This document shows, one piece after another, positions 10,088 to 17,883 of a DNA stretch of 64,000 nt. This DNA comes from an uncultured Prevotellaceae bacterium (GTDB lineage: Bacteria > Bacteroidota > Bacteroidia > Bacteroidales > Bacteroidaceae): positions 16,921 to 80,920 of the forward strand of contig OMXX01000010.1 in assembly GCA_900315105.1 (NCBI GenBank). Direction: 5' to 3'. The translations under genes were made by a program, and so were the position numbers. Within the stretch, counting starts at the first letter, position 1. Each line of letters opens with the position of its first letter. Below the pieces are notes generated by a model that ran no database searches, was not told the origin of the DNA, and was given only the letters and a program-made list of their open reading frames with translations.

Positions 10088-10228
10088 TATGTGATTCTTA
10101 TATGGTTCTTATGTGAATCCTAACCAAACTCGATGAACCTTCGCTTTTTCCTAGTAAAAATGGGACTTTCGCCGAGTTTGGTACGGATTTACAACGGAGC
10201 TACTACGGAGGAACAACGGAATCAAGAA
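10088..10228. repeat. Imperfect palindromic intergenic repeat (TACGGA/ACGGAG type)
   Basis: The spacer between the aminotransferase and wecA contains inverted words (CCAAACTCG at about 10122, CGAGTTTGG at about 10172) and the tandem-like words TACGGATTTACAACGGAG and TACGGAGGAACAACGGAA. Similar wording occurs at 17710-17808 and 58083-58213. The function is unknown; it probably forms RNA structure between cistrons. Confidence 0.5.
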
Positions 10229-10238
10229 TCAAAGAAAC

Positions 10239-11441
10239 TCATTTTTTCTTCTCATCCAACCAGTCCTGATAGACAAGCCACCAGCCTCTACGCTCAAAAT
10301 GAGTACGAAGGGCAAAGAACTTAAAGCCACGGCTCTTCTTTAATCTGACAAGAACGAAGTATGTGCCCCACACAAAGATCGCACCAGCAATAATGACAAG
10401 ATACAACTGTATCTCGGCAGAGTAATCGAGCCAATAGGCAACATTACTGGTTAAGAATACTACCAGACTTATAAGTATCTCGCTAACAGCCGTAAAGACA
10501 TGGCTGAAACCACAATCTACAAAAGCATGATGAAGATGTGTTCTGTCAGGTGAGAACGGACTTCTGCCCTGAATCATTCTCATTGTCATTACTCTGAGAG
10601 TGTCGAAAACAGGAACACTTAAGATACTTACAGAGTTGGCTATAGGACAGAGACCGCCCGGAAGTCCTCTCTCAACACCATAGAATGAGAGATAGCGAAT
10701 CACAAACCACGTTAACAGAATACCCATCATCATGGTACCTGCATCGCCAATAAACATTCGTGACTTCGAGCCAAAAACATTATGCACGAGGAATGGCATC
10801 AAGGAAAACGCCATCGTAAAGGCGACAACAGAATTTGGAATATCGCCAAGATGCAAATAGTTCACACCAAAATAAAGGCTACAAGCTATGCAGAGACCAG
10901 AGGACAATCCGTTAATTCCATCTATCATATTGATAGAATTGATGATACCTACTCCAGCAAATACAGTAAGCGGAACTGCAATGGTCCATGGAATCTGGTA
11001 TATACCCCAAAGACCATTGAAGTTATCAATACACATGCCACTACCATAAATAAGCACAAGAACGGCAAATACCTCCATTACAATACGGAATACAGGCGAC
11101 AGCCCAGTAAGATCATCAAGAGCTCCAATATACAACATTGTTGCCATCATCATCACAATCGGGAAGATAAGGGTAAGGTCGGTCATTGTACATGCCATTC
11201 CAAGACCGCATATCACCCCCATGAAGACAGCTATTCCCCCAAGCATAGGAACAGGACGACGTTGCAGTTTCCTTTCTCCCGGATTGTCAGTCAGATTACG
11301 TGCCTTGGCTATCCTCAGTATCTTAGAATGTACTTGTGATACCGAGAACAAAGCAACGAGTGATGATAATATGATGATCAGCAAATCCCTCATTTTGCCT
11401 ATGTAAAAAGGTTCTCTCTTAGTCGTTTTTATAATTTCCAC
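10239..11441 (-). CDS. WecA/MraY-family undecaprenyl-phosphate sugar-1-phosphate transferase
   Basis: 400 residues with about 11 hydrophobic segments. Family signatures are present in order: YIGALDDLTG (Mg2+-binding Asp pair), NSINMIDGINGL, MFIGDAGTMMMG and the HIHH-type cytoplasmic loop THLHHAF. The enzyme moves a sugar-1-phosphate from a UDP-sugar to undecaprenyl phosphate at the inner membrane, the committed step of polysaccharide repeat-unit assembly. The final 26 residues are the sequence duplicated as a broken copy at 8828-8931. An internal Met at 11393 is an alternative start. Confidence 0.88.
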   Translation of the reverse strand: MEIIKTTKREPFYIGKMRDLLIIILSSLVALFSVSQVHSKILRIAKARNLTDNPGERKLQRRPVPMLGGIAVFMGVICGLGMACTMTDLTLIFPIVMMMATMLYIGALDDLTGLSPVFRIVMEVFAVLVLIYGSGMCIDNFNGLWGIYQIPWTIAVPLTVFAGVGIINSINMIDGINGLSSGLCIACSLYFGVNYLHLGDIPNSVVAFTMAFSLMPFLVHNVFGSKSRMFIGDAGTMMMGILLTWFVIRYLSFYGVERGLPGGLCPIANSVSILSVPVFDTLRVMTMRMIQGRSPFSPDRTHLHHAFVDCGFSHVFTAVSEILISLVVFLTSNVAYWLDYSAEIQLYLVIIAGAIFVWGTYFVLVRLKKSRGFKFFALRTHFERRGWWLVYQDWLDEKKK

Positions 11442-11483
11442 TCTGTCGCACTATCCAAGAATAGACGACAGAGTGGAATATAA

Positions 11484-12830
11484 TTAGTCTCGCTTAAAGA
11501 TATCGCGAGTATATACCTTGTCAAGCACATCATCAAGGATTGAGTCATAACGGTTTGCTATGATTGCCTTTGACTCAGCCTTGAACTTAGCCATATCATT
11601 CACAACTACAGATCCGAAGAATGTGCTGCCATCCTCAAGTGTTGGCTCATAGATGATAACGTTAGCGCCCTTTGCCTTGATACGCTTCATAATACCCTGA
11701 ATAGCAGATTGACGGAAGTTATCAGAATTTGACTTCATTGTCAGACGATATACGCCAATAGTACATTCCTTCTCCTTGCTTGCATCCCATTGGCCGTTCT
11801 CGCTATAATATCCAGCCTTCTTCAATACTGCATCCGCGATATAGTCCTTACGAGTGCGGTTTGACTCTACGATAGCTGTCATCATGTTCTGAGGAACATC
11901 CTGATAGTTGGCGAGAAGCTGCTTCGTATCCTTTGGCAGACAGTAGCCGCCATATCCGAATGATGGGTTGTTGTAATGTGTGCCGATACGAGGGTCAAGT
12001 CCGATACCCTGAATAATAGCCTGAGAATCGAGTCCCTTAACCTCTGCGTATGTATCAAGTTCGTTAAAGTATGACACACGGAGAGCAAGGTATGTATTGG
12101 CAAAGAGCTTAACAGCCTCAGCCTCCTTCATTCCCATGAGGATTGTGTCAATATCTTCCTTGATAGCACCTTCCTGAAGAAGTGATGCAAATGTCATGGC
12201 AAACTCCTCTGCCTCTGGGTTGCCTATTGCCTGAATAGCTGCATTCTCCTCATCCCATTTCTTGTCCTGATCTGCAGGCAATGGCTTAGGGAAGCCCACG
12301 ATGATACGTGATGGATAGAGGTTATCATAGAGAGCCTTACTCTCACGAAGGAATTCTGGAGAGAACAACAGGTTGAAATGCTTGCCCTTGAGAGCTGGAT
12401 CTGTGAGGAACTTGAGAGCATACTTAACATAGAGTGAACGTGTGTAACCAACAGGAATAGTTGACTTGATAACCATTACAGCATCTGGATTCACGCTAAG
12501 AACGAGGTCTATTACATCCTCAATATGGTGTGTGTCGAAGAAATTCTTAACAGGGTCATAGTTAGTAGGTGCGGCTATGACAACATAGTCAGCATCTGCA
12601 TAAGCACTCTTTCCGTCAAGAGTGGCGGCTAGATTAAGTTCCTTCTCTGCGAAATACTTCTCGATGTACTCGTCTTGAATTGGCGAGATACGGTTATTGA
12701 TTTTCTCTACCTTTTCAGGTATAACATCAACAGCCGTTACTTGATGCTTCTGTGAAAGAAGCGTCGCAATACTAAGTCCTACATAGCCTGTTCCGGCTAC
12801 TGCAATCTTAAGGTCTTTGTAATCTCTCAT
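11484..12830 (-). CDS. ugd: UDP-glucose 6-dehydrogenase
   Basis: 448 residues. The NAD-binding loop is [19 protein letters not shown]. The conserved KSTIPVGYT and [12 protein letters not shown] follow, and the catalytic cysteine is in [14 protein letters not shown]. This is the UDP-glucose dehydrogenase branch, converting UDP-glucose to UDP-glucuronate with two NAD+. It is the first gene of the polysaccharide cluster, with a roughly 390-bp intergenic region upstream. UDP-glucuronate is a common precursor of capsule uronic acids. Confidence 0.92.
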   Translation of the reverse strand: MRDYKDLKIAVAGTGYVGLSIATLLSQKHQVTAVDVIPEKVEKINNRISPIQDEYIEKYFAEKELNLAATLDGKSAYADADYVVIAAPTNYDPVKNFFDTHHIEDVIDLVLSVNPDAVMVIKSTIPVGYTRSLYVKYALKFLTDPALKGKHFNLLFSPEFLRESKALYDNLYPSRIIVGFPKPLPADQDKKWDEENAAIQAIGNPEAEEFAMTFASLLQEGAIKEDIDTILMGMKEAEAVKLFANTYLALRVSYFNELDTYAEVKGLDSQAIIQGIGLDPRIGTHYNNPSFGYGGYCLPKDTKQLLANYQDVPQNMMTAIVESNRTRKDYIADAVLKKAGYYSENGQWDASKEKECTIGVYRLTMKSNSDNFRQSAIQGIMKRIKAKGANVIIYEPTLEDGSTFFGSVVVNDMAKFKAESKAIIANRYDSILDDVLDKVYTRDIFKRD

Positions 12831-13092
12831 TGTTTTTGTTTTTTATACTATAAATCTGAATTTTACATAATGAATTACACAGCAATATCATAAATATCAC
12901 TGTGTCTCAACTGGTTATTTGTATCGAATTAAGCTACTTGGGAATTTTTCCGCTGAGCATAATTTCGGACAAAGGTAATGCTTTTTTGCGAGAAAAAAGC
13001 ATAATCGATGAGAAAAAGTGTCTTTCTTTCAAAAATAAAGTTCAATTGAATGTTTTTTCGTGGATAAATTAGGATATATCATTTATTTATCG

Positions 13093-13100
13093 TATCTTTG
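13093..13100 (+). promoter_or_regulatory. -7 promoter box (TATCTTTG) for the aminopeptidase gene
   Basis: TATCTTTG fits the Bacteroidetes sigma-ABfr -7 consensus TAnnTTTG. No clean -33 TTTG lies at the standard distance. Transcription would begin about 110 nt before the ATG at 13219 and include the hairpin at 13100-13160. Confidence 0.6.
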
Positions 13101-13160
13101 CACAAAGATATTAGGAGTCGGGCATCGTTTTTATAAACGATATGCCCTATTTCTTTGTGC
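13100..13160 (+). other. Nested inverted repeat in the 5' leader of the aminopeptidase gene
   Basis: Outer arms GCACAAAGA (13100-13108) and TCTTTGTGC (13152-13160) are perfectly complementary. The inner arms GGGCATCGTTT (13120-13130) and AAACGATATGCCC (13135-13147) pair with a 2-nt bulge. A GGAGT word (13114) can also pair with ACTCC (13162), allowing an alternative fold. The element may be a structured leader, a small RNA or an operator overlapping the start of transcription. Confidence 0.5.
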
Positions 13161-13218
13161 AACTCCAAGTCTGCACATCAATTATTCAAAAAGGTAAAGA
13201 GAAAAGTCAAAAGAAAAA

Positions 13219-14625
13219 ATGTTTAGCAAAGAGACTTACATAAAACGTCGAGCTGTTCTGCGAGAACTTGTTGGAAATGGAATCATCGTACTTTTCGGCA
13301 ACAACGAATCCCCTTGCAACTATCCGGCAAACGGCTATTATCCTTTCCGTCAGGATTCATCTTTCCTCTATTATTTCGGTCAAAAAGAAATAGGGCTGAT
13401 TGGCGTCATAGATTGTGACAACGGTCAGGAATGGCTTCTTGGCGATGATGTGGATGTTGAGGATATCGTGTGGTATGGCTCAGTTCCTACAATCTCCGAC
13501 CTTGCCTCTGAGGTTGGTGTAAGCAATTCCGCTCCTTGGAAGAAGATTGAGGATATTATTGCTGAAGCAAAGCGTACAAATCGCAAGATTCATTTCTTGC
13601 CCCCTTATCGTCATGACAACCAGATTCAGATTATGGATCTGCTCGGCATACATCCATACAAGCAGAAAGAGGCATCCTCACTTGAGCTTATCAAAGCCGT
13701 AGTGAAGATGCGCTCAAAAAAGACTGCCGAGGAGATAGAGGAACTTGAGCGTGCAGCCGTAATAGGCTATGAGATGCACACCGAGGCTATGCGTATGATT
13801 CGTCCGGGAAGGACAGAGAAATTCATTGCCGGCCAAATAGACGGCGTGGCTCATTCTCTTGGATCACACGTCAGTTTTTCCACGATATTCTCTCAGCATG
13901 GTGAGATAATGCATGGTGGTCCTTCTATGAACCCACTCGAGGACGGCCGTCTGGTACTCTGCGACTGTGGTGGCGAGACGATGGATCATTACTGTTCGGA
14001 CAATACGCGTACTATGCCAGTAAACGGCAAATATACCCAGCGTCAGAAAGAAATATATGATATCGTGGATGAGTGTCACGACTTGGCCTTGAGCGTTGCA
14101 AAGCCTGGAGTTAAGTATTTTGACGTGCATCTTGCTGTCTGCCGACTGATGACTGAGCGTTTGAAGGAAGTAGGTTTGATGAAAGGTGATACTGACGAGG
14201 CAGTAGCATCCGGAGCTCACGCTATGTTCCTGCCTCACGGTCTTGGTCACATGATGGGTATGGACGTACACGACATGGAAGGTCTTGGTCAGATTTACGT
14301 AGGCTTCGACGAAGAGACTCGTCCAAATCTCGAACAGTTTGGCACCAACTGCCTTCGTATGGGCAGACGATTGGAAGAAGGCTTCGTTGTAACGGACGAG
14401 CCGGGTATCTACTTCATCCCAGCCCTTATCGACGACTGGCGTTCAAAAGGCCATTGCAAGGACTTCATCAACTTCGAACTGCTTGAGACATACAAGGACT
14501 TTGGCGGCATCCGCATCGAGGATGACATACTCATAACCAAGGACGGTTGCCGTTTCCTCGGAGAAAAGCGTATTCCATACCACACAAAGGATGTGGAGGA
14601 GTATATGGAAAGGAATCGGGAATAA
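13219..14625 (+). CDS. pepP: Xaa-Pro aminopeptidase (aminopeptidase P, M24B)
   Basis: 468 residues. The N-terminal AMP_N domain covers about 1-150, and the pita-bread M24 domain covers about 170-455. The dinuclear metal ligands are visible as D249 and D261 (CDCGGE...CSDNTRTMP), H344 (HGLGHMMGMDVHD), E394 (VTDEPGIY) and E434 (GIRIEDD). The enzyme removes an N-terminal residue that precedes proline, in the cytoplasm. It is monocistronic, with a structured leader upstream and an inverted-repeat element directly downstream. Confidence 0.93.
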   Translation: MFSKETYIKRRAVLRELVGNGIIVLFGNNESPCNYPANGYYPFRQDSSFLYYFGQKEIGLIGVIDCDNGQEWLLGDDVDVEDIVWYGSVPTISDLASEVGVSNSAPWKKIEDIIAEAKRTNRKIHFLPPYRHDNQIQIMDLLGIHPYKQKEASSLELIKAVVKMRSKKTAEEIEELERAAVIGYEMHTEAMRMIRPGRTEKFIAGQIDGVAHSLGSHVSFSTIFSQHGEIMHGGPSMNPLEDGRLVLCDCGGETMDHYCSDNTRTMPVNGKYTQRQKEIYDIVDECHDLALSVAKPGVKYFDVHLAVCRLMTERLKEVGLMKGDTDEAVASGAHAMFLPHGLGHMMGMDVHDMEGLGQIYVGFDEETRPNLEQFGTNCLRMGRRLEEGFVVTDEPGIYFIPALIDDWRSKGHCKDFINFELLETYKDFGGIRIEDDILITKDGCRFLGEKRIPYHTKDVEEYMERNRE

Positions 14626-14639
14626 AAACAAGTTTTATT

Positions 14640-15217
14640 ATATTTGGAAAGTAAATTAAAAACAAATTAAATCAGTAAATTACAAAACAATAAATTAAAA
14701 CATTTAATTTCTATGACAAAGGATGAATACATAGAAATGTACAAAGTGGTAGGAGCCGCAATGAAAGTACACGAGGTATTAGGTCGTGGACTTGAGGAGG
14801 CTATCTACCAAGAATCCTTAGAAATAGAAATGAGAAATCGGAATATGATTCCTGAGCGAGAGAAATCTATTGATTGTTTCTACAGAGGAATAAAGCTCAA
14901 AAAGCATTATGTAGCTGATTTCTATTACAATGGTATAATCATCGAACTAAAAGCTATCAATAAAATTCTTCCAGAACATACGGCGCAACTGTTCAACTAC
15001 ATGAGACTAACTCATACAAATAGAGGCTTGCTTATAAATTTCTTCGGAAAGCATCTTTATGCTGAGCGCTATTGGTATTTGGAACATATAGATGATTTCA
15101 TTCTTCTTACAGAAGATAATTATAAGGATTATATCGAGGAATAATTTTCCAAAAATATAATTTACTGTATTTTAATTTACTGATTTAATTTACTCCTAAT
15201 TTACTTTCTAAAAAGAG
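14640..15217 (+). mobile_element. GxxExxY-gene element bounded by ~65-bp terminal inverted repeats
   Basis: The left end (about 14642-14706) contains GGAAAGTAAATTA, then AATTAAATCAGTAAATTA. The right end (about 15150-15215), read on the opposite strand, contains AGAAAGTAAATTAGG and then the same AATTAAATCAGTAAATTA. The two arms align over about 60 bp with few mismatches. A single ORF (14713-15144) fills the interior, with its stop only a few bases from the right arm. No clear target-site duplication is visible. A 119-bp relative with the same arms lies at 17252-17370. I infer a small mobile or formerly mobile unit. Confidence 0.6.
14713..15144 (+). CDS. GxxExxY family protein (PD-(D/E)XK nuclease-like)
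   Basis: 143 residues with the naming motif G26-LE-E29-AI-Y32 within VHEVLGRGLEEAIYQESL. A PD-(D/E)XK-type core follows: D69 in VADFYYNG, then E78-L-K80 in IIIELKA, then Q92 in HTAQLFNYM. The family (PDDEXK_3) is widespread and has no firmly established role; a nuclease activity is inferred from the fold signature. Lysine- and AT-rich, unlike the neighbouring genes. It lies alone between long inverted repeats, which suggests it belongs to that element rather than to the surrounding housekeeping genes. Confidence 0.85.
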   Translation: MTKDEYIEMYKVVGAAMKVHEVLGRGLEEAIYQESLEIEMRNRNMIPEREKSIDCFYRGIKLKKHYVADFYYNGIIIELKAINKILPEHTAQLFNYMRLTHTNRGLLINFFGKHLYAERYWYLEHIDDFILLTEDNYKDYIEE

Positions 15218-15268
15218 GAACGCAAGTTCCATTTCGCAAGTAAACATAATTTAATTTCAAAAAAAGAT

Positions 15269-16471
15269 ATGAAGAAAATTTTATTTCTCGCCGCTATGGC
15301 AACTCTTTCTCTTGCTGCCAACGCAGAAGAGGCAAAGAAGGATTCGGTGAATCCTAACAAACCGGTATTTACAACTATCATAGAGAATCCTATCACGAGC
15401 ATCAAGAACCAGGCTCGCTCTGGCACCTGCTGGAACTACTCTACCCTCTCCTACTTCGAGGCAGAGATTCTGAAAAAGACAAAGAAGACATACGACCTCT
15501 GCGAGATGTTCGTATGCAACAAGAACTATATGGATCGTGCCATTCTCAAGGTGCGTATGCATGGTGATGCTCAGTTCTCTCAGGGCGGTTCTGCATACGA
15601 TGTGCTCTACGTCCTCCAGAATTATGGTATCTGTCCGGAAGAGGCTATGCCTGCTCCTGGCTCCCTCTATGGCGATACCCTCAACAACTTCAATCAGCTC
15701 TTTGCCGTTATGGAGCCATACGTCAAGGCTGTTGCCACAAAAGACGTGAAGAAGCTCAATCCTGCATGGAAAAACGGTCTTCAGGGTATTCTCGACGCTT
15801 ACCTCGGCAAGTGTCCTGAGAACTTCAAGTACGAGGGCAAGCAATACACCCCAAAGACCTTTGCTGCAAGTCTCGGACTTGACTGGAACGACTATGTATC
15901 AATAACATCATACACACACCATCCTTTCTACACAGCATTCCCTGTTGAGGTTCAGGACAACTGGCGCCAGCCTGCTTCTTGGAATCTCCCTATGGATGAG
16001 ATGGCTGAGGTTATCGACAATGCCGTTCGTCAGGGATATACCGTAGCATGGGGCGGTGATGTTTCAGAGGATGGCTTCACACGCGACGGACTTGCACTTC
16101 TCATCGACACAAAGTCAACCGATCTTGCAGGTTCTGATATGGCCAAGTGGCTCAAGCTCTCTGCAACTGAGAAGAAGAACAAGCTCAAGGAACTTGGTGT
16201 GAACGTGAAGGAAGAGACCCCTACACAGGAGAAGCGTCAGGAAGAGTACGACAACTGGACCCTTACCGACGACCACGGAATGCTTATCTATGGTATAGCA
16301 AAGGACCAGAATGGCCGTGAGTACTATATGGTAAAGAACTCATGGGGTGAGACTGGTGACTACAAGGGCATCTGGTATATGTCAAAGAACTTCATCGTCG
16401 CAAAGACAATGGACTTCATGGTAAACAAGAATGCCATCCCTGCCAAGATACGTAAGAAGCTCGGAATATAA
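15269..16471 (+). CDS. Secreted C1-family cysteine peptidase (bleomycin hydrolase/PepC-like)
   Basis: 400 residues with an N-terminal signal peptide (MKKILFLAAMATLSLAANA). The papain-type triad is visible: C54 in ARSGTCWNYSTLS, H336 in TDDHGMLIYGIA and N357 in MVKNSWGETG. The overall arrangement matches the aminopeptidase C/bleomycin hydrolase branch, but the signal peptide indicates a periplasmic or surface location, common for Bacteroidales members that digest peptides. It lies between the GxxExxY element and a palindromic repeat. No propeptide is evident. Confidence 0.9.
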   Translation: MKKILFLAAMATLSLAANAEEAKKDSVNPNKPVFTTIIENPITSIKNQARSGTCWNYSTLSYFEAEILKKTKKTYDLCEMFVCNKNYMDRAILKVRMHGDAQFSQGGSAYDVLYVLQNYGICPEEAMPAPGSLYGDTLNNFNQLFAVMEPYVKAVATKDVKKLNPAWKNGLQGILDAYLGKCPENFKYEGKQYTPKTFAASLGLDWNDYVSITSYTHHPFYTAFPVEVQDNWRQPASWNLPMDEMAEVIDNAVRQGYTVAWGGDVSEDGFTRDGLALLIDTKSTDLAGSDMAKWLKLSATEKKNKLKELGVNVKEETPTQEKRQEEYDNWTLTDDHGMLIYGIAKDQNGREYYMVKNSWGETGDYKGIWYMSKNFIVAKTMDFMVNKNAIPAKIRKKLGI

Positions 16472-16477
16472 AAGAAC

Positions 16478-16642
16478 GGCCCCTCACCCGTCACTTTGTG
16501 ACACCCTCTCCCCAAGGGGCGAGGGAATAGTTACCTTTTATCGCTTATATGAGGGCTTATTATTCGCGAGCTCATCAGTTTCTCAGTTTCTAACTTCCCC
16601 CTCGCCCCTTGGGGAGAGGATGCCCGAAGGGCAGGTGAGGGA
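16478..16642 (+). repeat. CCCCTCACC...GGTGAGGG inverted-repeat element, copy 1
   Basis: A 165-bp element with long complementary ends: CCCTCTCCCCAAGGGGCGAGGG on the left and CCCTCGCCCCTTGGGGAGAG on the right, with an AT-rich centre. It ends 14 bp before the ATG of the thioredoxin gene. Its right end carries ATGCCCGAAGGGCAGGTGAGG, which reads MPEGQVR. Other copies are at 34280, 44788 and 56544. Confidence 0.8.
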
Positions 16643-16656
16643 CCATAATTATACAT

Positions 16657-17238
16657 ATGAAAAAAATCATAACTTTTTGCGCTTCATTGATATTCTCTCT
16701 CGTTTCTGTCAACGCGCAGGATCTTGATGCGAAATACGGTGTTGACCTCCTCAAGCCGGGAACCGCAGCTCCAGAGATTGTTATCAACAAGGACGGCGGA
16801 AAGATGAATCTCCTTGAAGAGAACAAAGGCAAGTATCTCGTACTTAACTTCTGGGCTTCTTGGTGTGGCGACTGCCGCAAGGAACTGAAATATCTCAGAA
16901 GCATAAACAGAACCTATGCCGCTACCGACAGCATAGAGATCATAGGCTATTCCTTCGACAATGAGAAAAGCGCATGGAAGAAATGCATCAAGGATAGTGC
17001 CCTCGTTTGGCAAAACTATCTCAGCGAGATCCCTATGCGAAATTCTCGCGTGAAAAGAGACTATCACGTTGGGTGGATTCCTACCACATACATCATCGAC
17101 AAGGATGGCAAGGTTATTCTCGCCACCGTTGTAATAGACAAGGTAATAGCAAAACTCAAGGAGATTGCTCCTAACGTTCGTCCTGACTACCTCCCTCTTG
17201 AGTCTCTCATAGCTCCAGAGAAGAAAAAGAAGAAATAG
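16657..17238 (+). CDS. TlpA-like exported thioredoxin-fold protein
   Basis: 193 residues with a signal peptide (about residues 1-20) and a redox motif C70-GD-C73 in NFWASWCGDCRKEL. The cis-proline loop VGWIPTTYIID is downstream. This is the TlpA/ResA-like architecture (AhpC/TSA-Redoxin), likely a periplasmic thiol-disulfide reductase for extracytoplasmic proteins or cytochrome maturation. The CGDC centre is less usual than CxPC. A lysine-rich C-terminus (EKKKKK) ends the protein. It starts directly after palindromic repeat copy 1. Confidence 0.88.
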   Translation: MKKIITFCASLIFSLVSVNAQDLDAKYGVDLLKPGTAAPEIVINKDGGKMNLLEENKGKYLVLNFWASWCGDCRKELKYLRSINRTYAATDSIEIIGYSFDNEKSAWKKCIKDSALVWQNYLSEIPMRNSRVKRDYHVGWIPTTYIIDKDGKVILATVVIDKVIAKLKEIAPNVRPDYLPLESLIAPEKKKKK

Positions 17239-17251
17239 CTTTTCAGAAATC

Positions 17252-17370
17252 TTTTGGAAAGTAAATTCTCAGTAAATTGTAATCAGTAAATTAGGAAGTG
17301 GCATCTGCCACAAGATATTCCCAACAATAATTTATTGGATATAATTTACTTCTAATTTACTTTCTAAAAG
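17252..17370. mobile_element. 119-bp MITE-like relative of the GxxExxY element
   Basis: The left arm reads CTTTTGGAAAGTAAATT..AGTAAATT..ATCAGTAAATTAG. The right arm, read in reverse, gives CTTTTAGAAAGTAAATTAGAAGTAAATTA. These are the same terminal words in the same order as the arms of the 14640-15217 element. The centre contains only GTGGCATCTGCCAC, a hairpin of 6-bp arms. It therefore looks like an internal-deletion, gene-less derivative of that element. Confidence 0.6.
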
Positions 17371-17406
17371 TTTTCCCCCAAAAACAGCTTGCTGCTGTAT
17401 TTAATG

Positions 17407-17653
17407 GGTGTAATAGTTGGTGTAATACTATTTTTCAAAAAAGTTTTCAAAGCCGAGTATTACACTTTGCAGATTTATGCGCATTAAACCATTGTATATC
17501 AACTCGTTTACTCTGGTGTAATACTCCCAAAGGTATTACACCAGTATTACATCAAATCATAAAAATTGGTGTAATACTTTCAAGGATATTACACCACATC
17601 TAACGCTCTGATAATCATCAAAAATATTGCACACAATATCAAAAGGTGTAATA
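17407..17653. repeat. Array of nine GGTGTAATAC-type repeats in both orientations
   Basis: Copies of GGTGTAATAC or its complement GTATTACACC (a few with one change) begin near 17407, 17419, 17457, 17515, 17533, 17544, 17568, 17586 and 17644. Two pairs form perfect hairpins: 12-bp arms with an 8-nt loop at 17513-17544, and 10-bp arms at about 17567-17596. The array lies in a convergent gap between the thioredoxin gene and the HNH gene. It resembles a protein-binding iteron or operator array; no bound factor is identifiable. Confidence 0.65.
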
Positions 17654-17709
17654 CTCGCTCTAAAAACTTTTTATTTTTTCATTCACACCTTTTTCTTGCC
17701 TCTACTCTA

Positions 17710-17808
17710 ATACCGTTCCACCTCCGTTTCAAATCCGTTGTAAGTCCGTTCTCTATAACTATAGGATGATGGGACTTACATAGGACTTGCAAAGGAGGAA
17801 GAAGGGAG
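17710..17808. repeat. Imperfect palindromic intergenic repeat (TCCGTT/AAGTCC type)
   Basis: Tandem words TCCGTTTCAAATCCGTTGTAAG and GTAAGTCCG are followed by partly complementary GGACTTACATAGGACTTGCA. Style and position match the repeats at 10088, 48750 and 58083. No coding potential is seen. Confidence 0.45.
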
Positions 17809-17883
17809 TTGTTTTTATATCATTAATTTGTTTTATAGAATAAGTAGAACACCTTGTTTCTTTCGTTGCTATAGACTTTACCA

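Noticed and set aside
15281..15844. 187-residue minus-strand frame
   Set aside because: Antisense shadow of the C1 peptidase gene, which has a signal peptide and catalytic residues.
17407..17653. CRISPR-like array
   Set aside because: Repeats are only 10 bp, unevenly spaced and in both orientations, with no cas genes.
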